A DNA stretch of 64,000 bases, taken from contig NZ_JADOGI010000026.1 of the NCBI RefSeq assembly GCF_015645445.1, positions 1 to 64,000 of the forward strand. Direction: 5' to 3'. Within the stretch, counting starts at the first letter, position 1, and every line of letters begins with the position of its first letter. Below the pieces are notes generated by a model. That model was not told where the DNA came from, did no database searches, and worked only from the letters and a program-made list of their open reading frames with translations. Positions 1 to 8,450 of the stretch are shown piece after piece. Made by a program: the position numbers and the translations under genes. The DNA comes from Nonomuraea cypriaca. GTDB lineage: Bacteria; Actinomycetota; Actinomycetes; Streptosporangiales; Streptosporangiaceae.

Positions 1-495
1 AAGAGACAGGTCCCCGCCTTGGTCCTCCTCCCGGTAGCCGAGAGGGACGAACTCGATGTCGACGAAATGCTGGGCGGCGGCGTAGCGAACCTCGGTGCCG
101 CCGGCGACGCCTGGGGACGCGTCCGGGCAGGGGATGCCCGTTCCGGGCGCGACGTCGCCAGCATCAACCGCGATCACGAGCGAGGAGAGTGTGGCCCCGC
201 GCAGATGCGCCACACTGACCAGGCCGCGAGCGTCGTCGCCCAGCTCGATCGCGTACGTGCTCGGGTTCGTGGGGCCGGCCACCTGGGCGTACATGCGGGT
301 GGAGAACACGCTGGTGTCCTCGGCCAGCGCAACCCACGGGGCGCCGCCCGAGATGTCGATGTCGTCCACGTCGCCGGTCGAGGTGACCCACGCCAGGAGG
401 ATGTCTCCGGGCTGCACGCCGTCCGGGGCGTCGATCAGGTCGAAATCCCCGATGGGGGTGACCGACACGGATCGTGGTCGGGCGGTGCCCGCCAT
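1..495 (-). CDS. Phage tail-region protein, partial (C-terminus beyond window)
   Basis: The frame is open for 165 codons from ATG at 495 to the first base of the window. An AGGGGG ribosome site lies a few bases upstream. The protein begins MAGTARPRSVSVTPIGDFDL and continues with a region rich in Asp, Gly and Thr that looks like a beta-structured virion surface or tail-tip domain. It follows the distal tail gene in the late operon with a 19-bp gap, where minor tail or fibre proteins usually lie. I do not recognise a specific family, and no catalytic motif is visible in the part seen. Confidence 0.7.
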   Translation of the reverse strand, partial: MAGTARPRSVSVTPIGDFDLIDAPDGVQPGDILLAWVTSTGDVDDIDISGGAPWVALAEDTSVFSTRMYAQVAGPTNPSTYAIELGDDARGLVSVAHLRGATLSSLVIAVDAGDVAPGTGIPCPDASPGVAGGTEVRYAAAQHFVDIEFVPLGYREEDQGGDLSL

Positions 496-514
496 ACTGC
501 CACCCCCTCTCGGG

Positions 515-2356
515 TCAGCTGACGGCGTGCCGCCAGAACGTCTCCATGCCGGCCGTGCCACCCGAGTCGCAGGTGAACAGCAGCCGGTTGGGGCCTGGGT
601 CGAACACGAAATCCTGCACGGAAGCGCTGCCCTCGACCAGGTCGTTGAGGTGGTTGGTGTCGCCGATGGCGGCGGTGCCTTCCTTGACGTCGATCACCAG
701 CGTCTGTCCGACGCCGATGACGGTTGAGAAGGCGATCACTCGGTCTGTGGTGAGGTTTTCGACCTGGACGCCGGATGCCGGGCCAGGAAAACGGAGCTCG
801 CCGGGCGTGCTGTCGTTGCCGTTGTTGAGGATGGCCGTCTCGACGTCCTTGGCGATGGTGAGGGAGGACCGTACGGGGTCGTAGCGGCGCGGGTCGGACG
901 CGATCCACTGCAGGGCGCCAGACATCAGGCCGAGCCTGGCCTGCCGGTTGATCGGGCCCGGCAGCCGCTCGGACAGGTGGGCGCGCACCAGCCACGGCTG
1001 CACGTCATCCCAATCCCAGACGACCAGCCAGCCCTCCTCCTCCGATTGTGCGGGGCCGGTGGCCATCACCAGGTCGTGCACGACCTGCCCCACCTGGCCG
1101 CGCGGCGCCTTGATCAGGGTGGCCCAGTTGATGGCCCGCTCGGCCGTGTACGGCTGACCCGGATACGAGCCCGAGGAGTCCGAGCGTTCGACGTTCCCGG
1201 AGATGAACGGCGCCGAGTCGACCCAGCCCTGCAGCTGCTGCCAGCTGTAGGGGGTTCCGGCCCCGAGGAGGAAGCCGTTCCATTCGATCTGGCCCGGCCG
1301 TGTGATGGCGTCGCCGGGCAGCACCGGCACGGTCACCGCTGGCGTCGGCACGTCGGCCAGGACCTGGACGGGTGCGAGGGTGACCTCCGCGCTGGCCGAG
1401 ATGCTGGGCGCGTACAGTTGCGCGATCGCTTCGATCGCGTTGAGGGTGACGTCGGCGCCGACGTTGATCAGCGGGTCAGGAACATCGGCCGCCGCCTCGA
1501 CGGTGGCGGGTGCGACGAGTTCGACGTCCTCGGTCGTTACGGATGGGGCCGGGACGGCGCCCGCGACTGTGACCGTGTCGGGGTGCGCCTGCGAGCCGGC
1601 GTTGAGGGCCGGGCCGGGCACACCCGCACCGGCCGGGACGGTCGCCGGGACCGGGGCGACGGACACTGCCACGGTCGGGGCGGGGAGGGAGGCGAGCGCT
1701 GCCACCGTGTCGGGGGTGGCGGTGGCGTCCAATCCCAGCACCGGATCCGTGTCAGCGGTTGCGCCCGCCCCGCCAGAGAGGGTTTGGCCGTTGCCGCTGT
1801 CGTCCGTGGTGGACGGTCCTGCGAACCGGTAGTAAGCGAACAGGTCCGCCGTCCGGGCGGGCGCGTACTGGTCGTATTCCGCCTCAAGCTGGGCGCCCGT
1901 CAGGGCGGCATCCCAGATCTTCACCGCGGAGAGGGACCCGTCCCACCACTCGTCGCCGAACACCGACTCGCCCAACCGAATCCGGGTGATGTTCGTGGAG
2001 TCGTCGGTCGTGAACGTCTGCTTGGTGAACGACGCGTCGCCGAAGGCGCGGACTCGGCTTGTGCCGGTCGACCCGTTGACGCTGATGCCGACGAAATACC
2101 AGACGCCGAACTCCAGCATGCCGAAGTCGACGAACGGGACGGTGGCGTCTGGAAAAAAGGTCAGCGTCGTGCCATCGATGTCGGTCTGCAGCACCTGGTA
2201 AGACGTTGTGGAGTTGTTGTCCACGCACCAGACGGTGGAGTAGTTCTCCCTGTTGGCGCCCAGCTTTACCCAGCAGGTGATCGTGAACGCCGTGGTTGCG
2301 CCGAGGGTGACGGTGCGCGTGTAGTGCTGGCCCGCAGCGTTGAACCTGACCGCCAC
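515..2356 (-). CDS. Distal tail (Dit-like) protein with N-terminal LamG domain
   Basis: A 613-residue tail protein with a GTG start behind a GGGAGG ribosome site. Residues about 1-185 form a LamG/concanavalin-like beta-sandwich (FTITCWVKLGANRENYSTVW, then WWDGSLSAVKIWDAALTGAQ, then LFAYYRF), a fold that usually binds glycans. Residues about 200-345 are a low-complexity linker of Ala/Val/Pro repeats (ASLPAPTVAVSVAP-like). Residues about 350-613 resemble siphophage distal tail proteins, with WNGFLLGAGTPYSWQQLQGW and a beta-rich end. It sits between tape measure and tail-tip genes, as Dit does. The likely role is the baseplate hub plus host surface recognition. The LamG fusion is unusual for Dit. 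The Dit call rests on context and general sequence character. Confidence 0.7.
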   Translation of the reverse strand: MAVRFNAAGQHYTRTVTLGATTAFTITCWVKLGANRENYSTVWCVDNNSTTSYQVLQTDIDGTTLTFFPDATVPFVDFGMLEFGVWYFVGISVNGSTGTSRVRAFGDASFTKQTFTTDDSTNITRIRLGESVFGDEWWDGSLSAVKIWDAALTGAQLEAEYDQYAPARTADLFAYYRFAGPSTTDDSGNGQTLSGGAGATADTDPVLGLDATATPDTVAALASLPAPTVAVSVAPVPATVPAGAGVPGPALNAGSQAHPDTVTVAGAVPAPSVTTEDVELVAPATVEAAADVPDPLINVGADVTLNAIEAIAQLYAPSISASAEVTLAPVQVLADVPTPAVTVPVLPGDAITRPGQIEWNGFLLGAGTPYSWQQLQGWVDSAPFISGNVERSDSSGSYPGQPYTAERAINWATLIKAPRGQVGQVVHDLVMATGPAQSEEEGWLVVWDWDDVQPWLVRAHLSERLPGPINRQARLGLMSGALQWIASDPRRYDPVRSSLTIAKDVETAILNNGNDSTPGELRFPGPASGVQVENLTTDRVIAFSTVIGVGQTLVIDVKEGTAAIGDTNHLNDLVEGSASVQDFVFDPGPNRLLFTCDSGGTAGMETFWRHAVS

Positions 2357-2374
2357 GCCGACCTCCCTTTCATG

Positions 2375-2399
2375 AAAAAACCGCCCCGGAGGCGGCGGT
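2375..2399 (-). terminator. Rho-independent terminator inside the late operon
   Basis: Read on the minus strand, an ACCGCC...GGCGGT stem with an 8-base loop is followed directly by six T. It lies between the 2423-2857 gene and the LamG-Dit gene, and could lower expression of the tail-tip genes relative to those upstream. Phage antitermination could override it. Confidence 0.75.
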
Positions 2400-2422
2400 G
2401 AACGGGCGTGGACCAGGGGCTT

Positions 2423-2857
2423 CTACGGCGGGGTGAGGTCAAACATGACGAGCCCGTTGCTGTGCGGGGTGACGAGCAGGGTGCCGTCGGCAGTGTTCAC
2501 CGGGCTGATGGTGACCCCGAACATGAGCGGGTCGCCGGCGACGGCGGCGGCGTACACGTCGATGTGGGCGACCCCCGACAGGGTGCTCTCCTCCCACTGG
2601 AACGCGTTCGAGGAGAACCGCATCACGCCCGCGCCTGGCCTGGTGAACGCGGTGCCCTCGACGATCTCGCCGCCCGCGTCATAGCCGGTGCCGACGATCT
2701 CGTTCGTCGTCGAGTACGCGGTGTCGTTGTTGTAGTCGGCCGCGGACGCCCGCGTGCTGTTGTACAACGCGGCCTGGTGGTCTTCGGCATCCCAGCTAAG
2801 GGTGAGCGCGGTTTCGAGGATGTCCTCGAACGTCGGCAGATACACACCAGAAGCCAT
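2423..2857 (-). CDS. Hypothetical phage tail-region protein
   Basis: A 144-residue protein beginning MASGVYLPTFEDILETALTL. It is acidic, predicted mostly beta, and has no catalytic motif or membrane segment. Its start overlaps the stop of the upstream gene (TGATG), so translation is probably coupled. It lies between the tape measure and the distal tail gene, so a minor virion protein is likely, but I do not recognise the family. A terminator follows it. Confidence 0.7.
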   Translation of the reverse strand: MASGVYLPTFEDILETALTLSWDAEDHQAALYNSTRASAADYNNDTAYSTTNEIVGTGYDAGGEIVEGTAFTRPGAGVMRFSSNAFQWEESTLSGVAHIDVYAAAVAGDPLMFGVTISPVNTADGTLLVTPHSNGLVMFDLTPP

Positions 2858-3405
2858 CAGCCCTTGTCCTTCCTGGCGGTGGCGCGCGTCCGCGGCGCCA
2901 CGGTGATGCTCGGGGCGGTCACGTCCGCGCTACCGGGCGGCAGGTCGGCCGGGACCGGATCGCCGGCCACGACCCCGCCGAGCGCCTCCAGGTCCCGCCT
3001 GAGCGGTATCGCGGCGGCGGTGAGCGTCTCCAGCTCCTGGCGGGCCGCCTTCAGCGCCTGCTCGACCTCGGCCCGCGCTTGCGGGTCCTCGCGGGCGTCG
3101 TTGTCACCGTGCTTGACCAGCATCGGCCCGGCGAGGATCTCCTGCAGACGCGGGATCGTCCGCGTCTGCAGTTTGACGATCTCCGCCTCACGACGGAGCC
3201 ACGTGCGGGTCTCCTCCAACCGCTCGGCCGCGGCCTGTTTCACCGCCTTGGCCTCCAAGATGGTGGCCCGGTTGCCGCCCTCCAGGGCCGCCCAATACGT
3301 CTCCTTGGCCGCATAGAGCGCCTCCTCGATCGGCGTGCACGCGTCCTCCAGCGCCCGCACCGCCGCGCGGGCGCGCTGGCCGTGGCGGACGATCCTCTTC
3401 GCCAT
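2857..3405 (-). CDS. Hypothetical coiled-coil phage protein
   Basis: A 182-residue, charged protein rich in Ala, Glu and Arg, with long helical stretches (residues about 15-150) that look like a coiled coil. The end is a Pro/Thr/Arg-rich tail. It is adjacent to the small 3406-3666 gene and coupled to the 2423-2857 gene. A structural or assembly role near the tail tip is plausible from position. No family recognised. Confidence 0.65.
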   Translation of the reverse strand: MAKRIVRHGQRARAAVRALEDACTPIEEALYAAKETYWAALEGGNRATILEAKAVKQAAAERLEETRTWLRREAEIVKLQTRTIPRLQEILAGPMLVKHGDNDAREDPQARAEVEQALKAARQELETLTAAAIPLRRDLEALGGVVAGDPVPADLPPGSADVTAPSITVAPRTRATARKDKG

Positions 3406-3666
3406 CTACCTGTACTCCTTGCTGATCGTGACCCCGGTCCACGGGGAGACGCTGAAGTGGGGCAAGACAATGTGCGCGTCCTGCCCCGACCAGCGCATGC
3501 GGATCTTGTTGCCAAGCTGATCCGTGACCACCTTCACCCAGTGGCCGGTCAAGGTGTCCCGGTACTCCCGCACCACGGGCTTGACCTGGTGCGTCCAGCC
3601 GCGTGGCCTGGCCTGCACCGACTTGAGCCGCCTCAAGTCGGCCTCGCTGTACCCCTGCACAGCCAC
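3406..3666 (-). CDS. Hypothetical small phage protein
   Basis: An 86-residue basic protein beginning MAVQGYSEADLRRLKSVQAR. It follows the tape measure gene after 12 bp and is adjacent to the coiled-coil gene. The body (VREYRDTLTGHWVKVVTDQL) looks beta-rich. Function unknown; a minor tail component is suggested only by position. Confidence 0.65.
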   Translation of the reverse strand: MAVQGYSEADLRRLKSVQARPRGWTHQVKPVVREYRDTLTGHWVKVVTDQLGNKIRMRWSGQDAHIVLPHFSVSPWTGVTISKEYR

Positions 3667-3678
3667 CTGCTGCCTCCC

Positions 3679-6192
3679 TTACGCCAGGCCCTGAGCCAGG
3701 ACCTTGAAACCGACCTTGCTGCCGATCTTGTCGATGTCCGGTTCCTCCCGCACGGTCGAGCCGGACATGTCCACGTTCACGACCACCCCGCCCGAGGCAG
3801 GCCGCTGTGACGTGGGCGGTGTGTAACCGGTCATAGGGGCGATCGATTCAGCTCCGAGAGCCAAAGCGGGCGGCATGTCTGCGAGAGCCGGCATGCCGTC
3901 GACAAGGCCACCCCTCGCCGCCTCGGCGACCTGGACCGCAGCTCTCTTAGCGGCGTCGACTGCCACGGAGCTAGCGGAGCTGATGCCGTTGGCGAGACCC
4001 TCCATGGCGTAGGAGCCGATCTCCATGAAAACGCGGCTCGGGCTCTGGATCCCGAGCAGGCTCTTGGCCGCGTCCACGGCGCTATCCACGACGCCCTTGG
4101 CGGCGTCCACGACAGCGCCGGCCATGTTCTTGATGCCGTTGATGAGACCCTCGACGAGATCCTTACCGGCCTGAAGTAGCAGGTCGCCGAGGTTCCCGAG
4201 CCCAGAAACGATCTTTTCGGGGAAGCCCTTGATCCAGTCGATCAACTCGGTCCACCGCTTGATCGCCCAGTCCTTGGCGGCACCGAACCACTCGCTGATC
4301 TTGTCGGGCAGCTTCCCAAGGTTGTTGACCAGCCACGTGATCGCCTCGGCGATCTTGCTGATGATCTCGGCGGCGAGCTTGACGATCCACGTGATCACGG
4401 TGGTGATGATGCTGATCAGCTTTGTGAAGACCGGCAGGACGGCGCCAAGGATCGTGCCTACCAGGCTGGTCAGGATCGAGATGATCGGCGTGACCGCGCC
4501 GACGATCTCAGCCAGGGCGGGCAGCAGTGGCGACAGCGCGCCGAGGATCTCGCCGAACGCGCCGACGACCTCGGCCAGGATCGGCACGACCGCGCCGATC
4601 AGATCGACGAGGACGGGCAGGATCGCCTCGATCAACGGCAGGAACGCGCCGACGATCTCAACGACGACGCCGATGATCGGCGTGAACGCGGGCGCAAGCT
4701 TTGTGAAGACGCCCGCTAGCTGGGTGACCAGCGGCATCACCGACTGCACCGCGCTCGCGAACGCGCCCGCGATCATGGTCACGATCTGCGTCAGGATCGG
4801 GAACAGCGGCGCGATCGCCGTGACGAGCGCCTTGAGGACGGTCACGAATGCCCCGCCGATCACGGTCGCGACCTGCGTCAACACCTGAATGATCGGCGTG
4901 AGTGCAGGCATCAGCGACGCGATCAACCCGGCGACCATCGTCAGGAGCGGCGCCACCGCCTGTACGGCCTGCACGAGCACGCCGCCGAACGCCGCCGCGA
5001 ACTGGCCGACCGCAGCGAGCACTGGCGACAGGGCAGTGACGAGCGTGGACAGGGCCGACGCGAGCGCGCCGCCGAGCGCGGCGATCAGCTCGCCGATCAC
5101 GGGGATCAGCGGCGCGATCGCTGGCACGAGAGCGCTGATGATCTGGCTCGCGAGCTGCGCGATCGGCCCCAGCAGGGGCGTGATGGCGGTGAGGAACTGC
5201 CCGAACGCGCCTGCGATCGTCGAGATCGACGGCATGATCGCCGTGAGCGCCTGCGAGAGCGCGCCGACGAGCGCCCCCGCGACCTGCGTAAGCACCGGCA
5301 GCAGGGCAGACGCGAGCGTGGCAGCGAGTTGCAGAACGGGCGGGATGATCGGCAGCAGTGCTGCGATGAACTGCGCGAATGACGTGACGATCGGGCCAAT
5401 GACCGGCTCCAAGGCGGTCAGGGCACCGCCGAGCGACTGCGATAGCGCGGTCGCGATCGTCTGCAACCCCGCGAACAGCGGGCCGACGAGCACGCCTGCG
5501 AAGTTGACGAACGCCGCCAGCAGCGGGCCAAGCGCCTGGAGCAGACCGCCGATTCCGGTGACTAGTGCCCCCAGCAGGTGCCCGTTCTGCGCGAACGCGG
5601 CCGTCACTGGGGCAAGAGCCCCGGCGAGTTGTCCGCCGAACGTGCCGAGGCTCCCCGCGACACCGCCGAGCTGTTCCGTGGTGACCCGGACAATGCCTTG
5701 TACGGCAGGCAGCAGCGGGCCGAGCATGGCCTGCACGCCCGTCGTGAACTGCCCGAACAGGGGTGCGATCGTGGCGAACATGCCCTGGAGGGCGGGTGCG
5801 ATCGTGCTAGAGAACGTCTCCTTGACCCGTCCCGCCACCTGCACGAGCGGCCCTTCCAGGACCGATGCGGCGTCGGCGAGATCGCTCTTGACCGACTTCT
5901 GGAGCCCCTCGAATGCGCTCTTGACGCGCTCGGACTCCATCGCGGCCCGGATGCCGATCTCGGCGATCTGGGTGGTGACGTTTACGTATGCCTTGGCGAG
6001 CCCGGCCGCGATGCCGACGCCCGTCGCGCCGAGGCCCATGAGAGCGCCGCCGCTTGCCACCGCTGCCCCCGAGATGAGAGCTGCGGACTTGGCGGTCGTT
6101 GCCATGGCCGTACGGGCACCGTTGAGCGTCTTGCGCAGGGCAGTGTCGTCGGCCGTGATGTATGCGACCAGCTCGCCGATAGTGAGCGACAC
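3679..6192 (-). CDS. Tail tape measure protein
   Basis: An 837-residue protein that sets tail length and is ejected through the tail tube. The N-terminus (MSLTIGELVAYITADDTALR) is typical of actinophage tape measures. It is followed by some 500 residues of hydrophobic Ala/Val/Ile/Pro-rich repeats with a period near 30-40 residues (VAPLLTMVAGLIASLMPALT style), then amphipathic helices and SLLGIQSPSRVFMEIG, a motif common near tape measure C-termini. At about 1.5 angstrom per residue the tail would be near 125 nm. It follows the tail chaperone genes, as is standard. The GTG start sits inside a hairpin described separately. Repetitive sequence gives long spurious frames on the other strand. Confidence 0.95.
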   Translation of the reverse strand: MSLTIGELVAYITADDTALRKTLNGARTAMATTAKSAALISGAAVASGGALMGLGATGVGIAAGLAKAYVNVTTQIAEIGIRAAMESERVKSAFEGLQKSVKSDLADAASVLEGPLVQVAGRVKETFSSTIAPALQGMFATIAPLFGQFTTGVQAMLGPLLPAVQGIVRVTTEQLGGVAGSLGTFGGQLAGALAPVTAAFAQNGHLLGALVTGIGGLLQALGPLLAAFVNFAGVLVGPLFAGLQTIATALSQSLGGALTALEPVIGPIVTSFAQFIAALLPIIPPVLQLAATLASALLPVLTQVAGALVGALSQALTAIMPSISTIAGAFGQFLTAITPLLGPIAQLASQIISALVPAIAPLIPVIGELIAALGGALASALSTLVTALSPVLAAVGQFAAAFGGVLVQAVQAVAPLLTMVAGLIASLMPALTPIIQVLTQVATVIGGAFVTVLKALVTAIAPLFPILTQIVTMIAGAFASAVQSVMPLVTQLAGVFTKLAPAFTPIIGVVVEIVGAFLPLIEAILPVLVDLIGAVVPILAEVVGAFGEILGALSPLLPALAEIVGAVTPIISILTSLVGTILGAVLPVFTKLISIITTVITWIVKLAAEIISKIAEAITWLVNNLGKLPDKISEWFGAAKDWAIKRWTELIDWIKGFPEKIVSGLGNLGDLLLQAGKDLVEGLINGIKNMAGAVVDAAKGVVDSAVDAAKSLLGIQSPSRVFMEIGSYAMEGLANGISSASSVAVDAAKRAAVQVAEAARGGLVDGMPALADMPPALALGAESIAPMTGYTPPTSQRPASGGVVVNVDMSGSTVREEPDIDKIGSKVGFKVLAQGLA

Positions 6193-6212
6193 GGGGGATC
6201 ACCCCCTCGTGT
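6189..6212 (-). promoter_or_regulatory. Hairpin sequestering the tape measure start
   Basis: On the minus strand the sequence reads ACAC-GA-GGGGG-TGAT-CCCCC-GTGT. The ribosome site GAGGGGG pairs with CCCCC, and the GTG start lies in the closing GTGT arm. The upstream chaperone frame ends exactly at this hairpin (stop at 6212-6214), so ribosomes finishing the frameshifted chaperone could open it. This would couple scarce tape measure synthesis to frameshift product. The coupling is inference from the sequence. Confidence 0.55.
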
Positions 6213-6846
6213 CACAGCGTGTTAAGGAACGACCTAGCGGCCTCGCCGTGCAGTTCGACCGGCTCGTTAGCGGTCACCTGCCGGTAGAGGCTTTGCGTCG
6301 AGAGCCCGCCGAGCAGCACGCGGAACTCCCACAGGGGAAGATCGACGATCTCGTGCGGGCCTAGCTGGTACTCGCGCCTGAAATCGGCCTGAATGATCAA
6401 CCAGCGCCGTTTGATCTGGTCTAGCGGCCCCGGCGCGTGCGCGCTTTTCCCCCGGCCTCAGCCTTGGCCTGGTGCAGGTTCTTCACCGAGGCGAGCGCCT
6501 CACGGAAGCTCATCGGCTTACCCGAGGCGTGCGCGATCGACCAGGCGAGCACGGTCTGGAACTCGGGCAGCCCCATGCCGCCGTCGATCCACTGCTCGAC
6601 GATCTCCTTGCTGTAGAGGTCGGCGAGCAGGCTCGTCACGTCCTCCATGCGGGACGAGTCCTGGAGCAGCTCGGCGCGGCGAGCGAATCGCACGGTCAGC
6701 TCGCGCGGCACCTCCACCTCGACGCCCTTGATCGTCTCGGTGCGCCGCTCCTCGGCCGCCTCGACCTCGGACCAGAACTCATCCCACGAGTCGTAGGTCT
6801 CGGCCTGCGGCTCGTCGTGCTCGTTCTCGGGGTAGGTGTACGTCAC
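6212..6846 (-). CDS. Tail assembly chaperone, -1 frameshift fusion (gpGT-like)
   Basis: The second frame (6212 to about 6450) has no convincing own start: the first possible codon is TTG at 6400, without a ribosome site. The frame is open upstream to the slippery site G GGA AAA. After a -1 slip the product reads through SAHAPGPLDQIKRRW into LIIQADFRREYQLGPHEIVD. The LDQIKRRW-IIQADFRREY stretch is characteristic of the C-terminal part of actinophage frameshifted chaperones. The expected fusion is about 210 residues. Use one join at the heptamer when translating. Confidence 0.85.
6421..6846 (-). CDS. Tail assembly chaperone, short form (lambda gpG-like)
   Basis: A 141-residue acidic protein read from GTG at 6846, which overlaps the tail tube stop by 4 bp (GTGA). 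It contains a helical core (LADLYSKEIVEQWIDGGMGL) and a basic Lys/Arg tail. It lies between tail tube and tape measure, where siphophages keep two overlapping chaperone frames. It carries a slippery heptamer eight codons before its stop, so a fraction of ribosomes make the longer form. It coats the tape measure during tail assembly and is not in the finished virion. A start further upstream is possible, but the coupled GTG fits best. Confidence 0.85.
   Translation of the reverse strand: MTYTYPENEHDEPQAETYDSWDEFWSEVEAAEERRTETIKGVEVEVPRELTVRFARRAELLQDSSRMEDVTSLLADLYSKEIVEQWIDGGMGLPEFQTVLAWSIAHASGKPMSFREALASVKNLHQAKAEAGGKARTRRGR
6445..6451 (-). promoter_or_regulatory. -1 ribosomal frameshift slippery heptamer
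   Basis: On the minus strand GGGAAAA is read in phase G-GGA-AAA, a canonical X-XXY-YYZ site similar to the GGGAAAG of lambda gpG/gpGT. It lies near the end of the first chaperone frame, and the -1 frame is open from here to the second chaperone stop. Confidence 0.85.
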
Positions 6847-7319
6847 GCGCCCGCTCCCTCGGTCTCGACAGGCTCGGTCTCGGACTTGCCGCTCTTGGTG
6901 ATCGTCGCGGACCATGAGGTCTTGTCGTTGTTGCCGCCGCCCTGCTCGCCGAGCGTGACGGTGCAGGTCCAGATCTTCCAGTTCGGATCGATCGGGTGAC
7001 GGAAGCGCACGCGGGTCAGGGAGTCGGACCCAACGGCGTCCTCGCCGGCCATCGCCTCGACCCTGGCGCGGCCGGGCGGCAGCGCGCCCGTCAAGTCGTC
7101 CTTGAGCATGAGGCCCTCAAGCTCCATGCTCGCGCCGCGCTGCATGATCTCCTGCTCGTACGAGCCGCCCGACTCGAAATCGGTCGTCTCGGCCGTCTCC
7201 TCGTTCTCGCCAGGGTTCACGGTCACCGAGGTCAGCCGCTCGACGCGCAGCCACGCCTCGGGGGCCTCGTTCTCGATCTCCATGATGATGTCTCGGGCGT
7301 TGATGCGCCGCTGAGCCAT
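6843..7319 (-). CDS. Major tail tube protein
   Basis: A 158-residue protein beginning MAQRRINARDIIMEIENEAP, with the beta-rich composition of siphophage tail tube subunits (EAWLRVERLTSVTVNPGENE, and SGKSETEPVE at the end). It lies between the tail terminator gene and the tail chaperones, the standard place. Stacked hexamers form the tail tube. Its stop overlaps the chaperone GTG start. No extra Ig-like C-terminal domain is present. Confidence 0.87.
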   Translation of the reverse strand: MAQRRINARDIIMEIENEAPEAWLRVERLTSVTVNPGENEETAETTDFESGGSYEQEIMQRGASMELEGLMLKDDLTGALPPGRARVEAMAGEDAVGSDSLTRVRFRHPIDPNWKIWTCTVTLGEQGGGNNDKTSWSATITKSGKSETEPVETEGAGA

Positions 7320-7327
7320 TACGCCTC

Positions 7328-7753
7328 CTAAACGCGATTGGGCGTAGGACGATCAACGTCCACGCGAAAGTTCACGGTGAATTCAGGGCGGCCCTGCTCG
7401 TCCGGGCCGATCGGGTACGGCCCTGACTGAGTGCCGATTGCGAGCTGCAACCACGTCCCGCCGGCCAGCGCGCGGCGGCCGACTCCGTGGAGTCGGTCGT
7501 AAACGTCTTGGGCGCGCTGCTCGGCCACGCGCACGTCAACAGCCGGGCCACGCACGCGCACCTGGATGTATGGCTCGTCCCACGGGTTGCCGGCGTCGGA
7601 CTCGCGGCCGACGTACTGCGCGACGGCGAGCGCCGAGTCAGGCGACGGCGGTAGGAACGTGTGGAAGATGTCGCCGCCCGGCAGCCCGTCCTCGCGGTAG
7701 GTGCCGAGTCCGAGGTCATCGAGCAGCGCGCAGATCTCGCCGACGAGCGTCAT
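7328..7753 (-). CDS. Tail terminator / minor capsid protein
   Basis: A 141-residue protein beginning MTLVGEICALLDDLGLGTYR. It fits the small phage tail-terminator family (often annotated minor capsid protein), with a central YIQVRVRGPAVDVRVAEQRA and a C-terminal FTVNFRVDVDRPTP strand pair. It would cap the tail tube and join it to the head. It overlaps the upstream gene by 4 bp and is directly followed by the tail tube gene, as expected. Confidence 0.75.
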   Translation of the reverse strand: MTLVGEICALLDDLGLGTYREDGLPGGDIFHTFLPPSPDSALAVAQYVGRESDAGNPWDEPYIQVRVRGPAVDVRVAEQRAQDVYDRLHGVGRRALAGGTWLQLAIGTQSGPYPIGPDEQGRPEFTVNFRVDVDRPTPNRV

Positions 7754-8100
7754 GCGAGCGCCCGCCTGATCTCGGCGGCCACGATGTCGAGCAGCTCGTC
7801 TCGGCCCTCGGTCAAGGGCTGCTCCAGGTATTTCGCTTGCCGGCCTGCGTCGTGCTTGTAGGTCAGGTCCTCGTGCTGGCGCACGGCGTACGGCGTGTCA
7901 TACGAGACGACGCCGGTCATGCGGGACTCGTCAACGCTCGCCGTGCCCGAGATTTCGAGGGTGTGCTCCTCGATCGGCACGAGCTGACGCGACCTGCCGA
8001 GCAGCTCGTCTGCGGCCTTTTGCAGACCACGCACAGCCGCTTTGCGAGCGGCGGCGTTGGCCAGGTTGCCCGTCCATTTGAGCTTGAAAGACTGCGGCAC
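7750..8100 (-). CDS. Head-tail connector protein (HK97 gp10-like)
   Basis: A 116-residue protein with an N-terminal helical segment and the pattern SRQLVPIEEHTLEISGTASV, then VVSYDTPYAVRQHEDLTYKH, that is typical of the gp10/minor capsid connector family. It probably sits in the neck between portal-stopper and tail terminator. It overlaps the tail terminator gene by 4 bp. Confidence 0.75.
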   Translation of the reverse strand: MPQSFKLKWTGNLANAAARKAAVRGLQKAADELLGRSRQLVPIEEHTLEISGTASVDESRMTGVVSYDTPYAVRQHEDLTYKHDAGRQAKYLEQPLTEGRDELLDIVAAEIRRALA

Positions 8101-8117
8101 GTCCGCCCTCCTCTCGA

Positions 8118-8450
8118 TCAGGTCAGGGCGATTTCGAGGTGCGAGGGCACCGGGAGCTTGCCGCCGTCATGCGTCGTCGTCGTGATCGCCTGCGCCTGAG
8201 TGCCGTCCGGGAGCGTGACCCGCGACAACGGCGGACACGTCACGCCGAGCCGGACGCGCAGCGTCGTCTCGGAGACGACCTCGGAACCCTCAGCGGAGCG
8301 CACGAGCCGACGCCGGCCATCGACGAGCGCCCGCACGGTGACGGGCGCCGCATACACCGGGCCGTACGCGCCCGACCCCATGTAGGGCTCTATCTGCACG
8401 TCGTGGCCCATGCGATCGAGCAGCCAGCGCGGGATTCCACGCCCTGCCAT
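8118..8450 (-). CDS. Head closure / stopper-like protein
   Basis: A 110-residue protein. ATG at 8450 overlaps the stop of the previous gene (TGATG), which decides the start over longer GC-biased extensions. It contains beta-rich segments (VTVRALVDGRRRLVRSAEGS, TCPPLSRVTLPDGTQAQAIT) like phage head-closure proteins (SPP1 gp16 type). Position between the connector and gp10-like genes supports that role. Family assignment is from context. Confidence 0.7.
   Translation of the reverse strand: MAGRGIPRWLLDRMGHDVQIEPYMGSGAYGPVYAAPVTVRALVDGRRRLVRSAEGSEVVSETTLRVRLGVTCPPLSRVTLPDGTQAQAITTTTHDGGKLPVPSHLEIALT

Noticed and set aside
4229..6364. Two long plus-strand frames opposite the tape measure gene
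   Set aside because: Ser/Ala/Thr-rich shadows produced by the repetitive tape measure sequence.
6212..6400. Separate 62-codon gene starting with TTG at 6400
   Set aside because: No ribosome site; the frame continues upstream to a slippery heptamer, so it is expressed by frameshifting.
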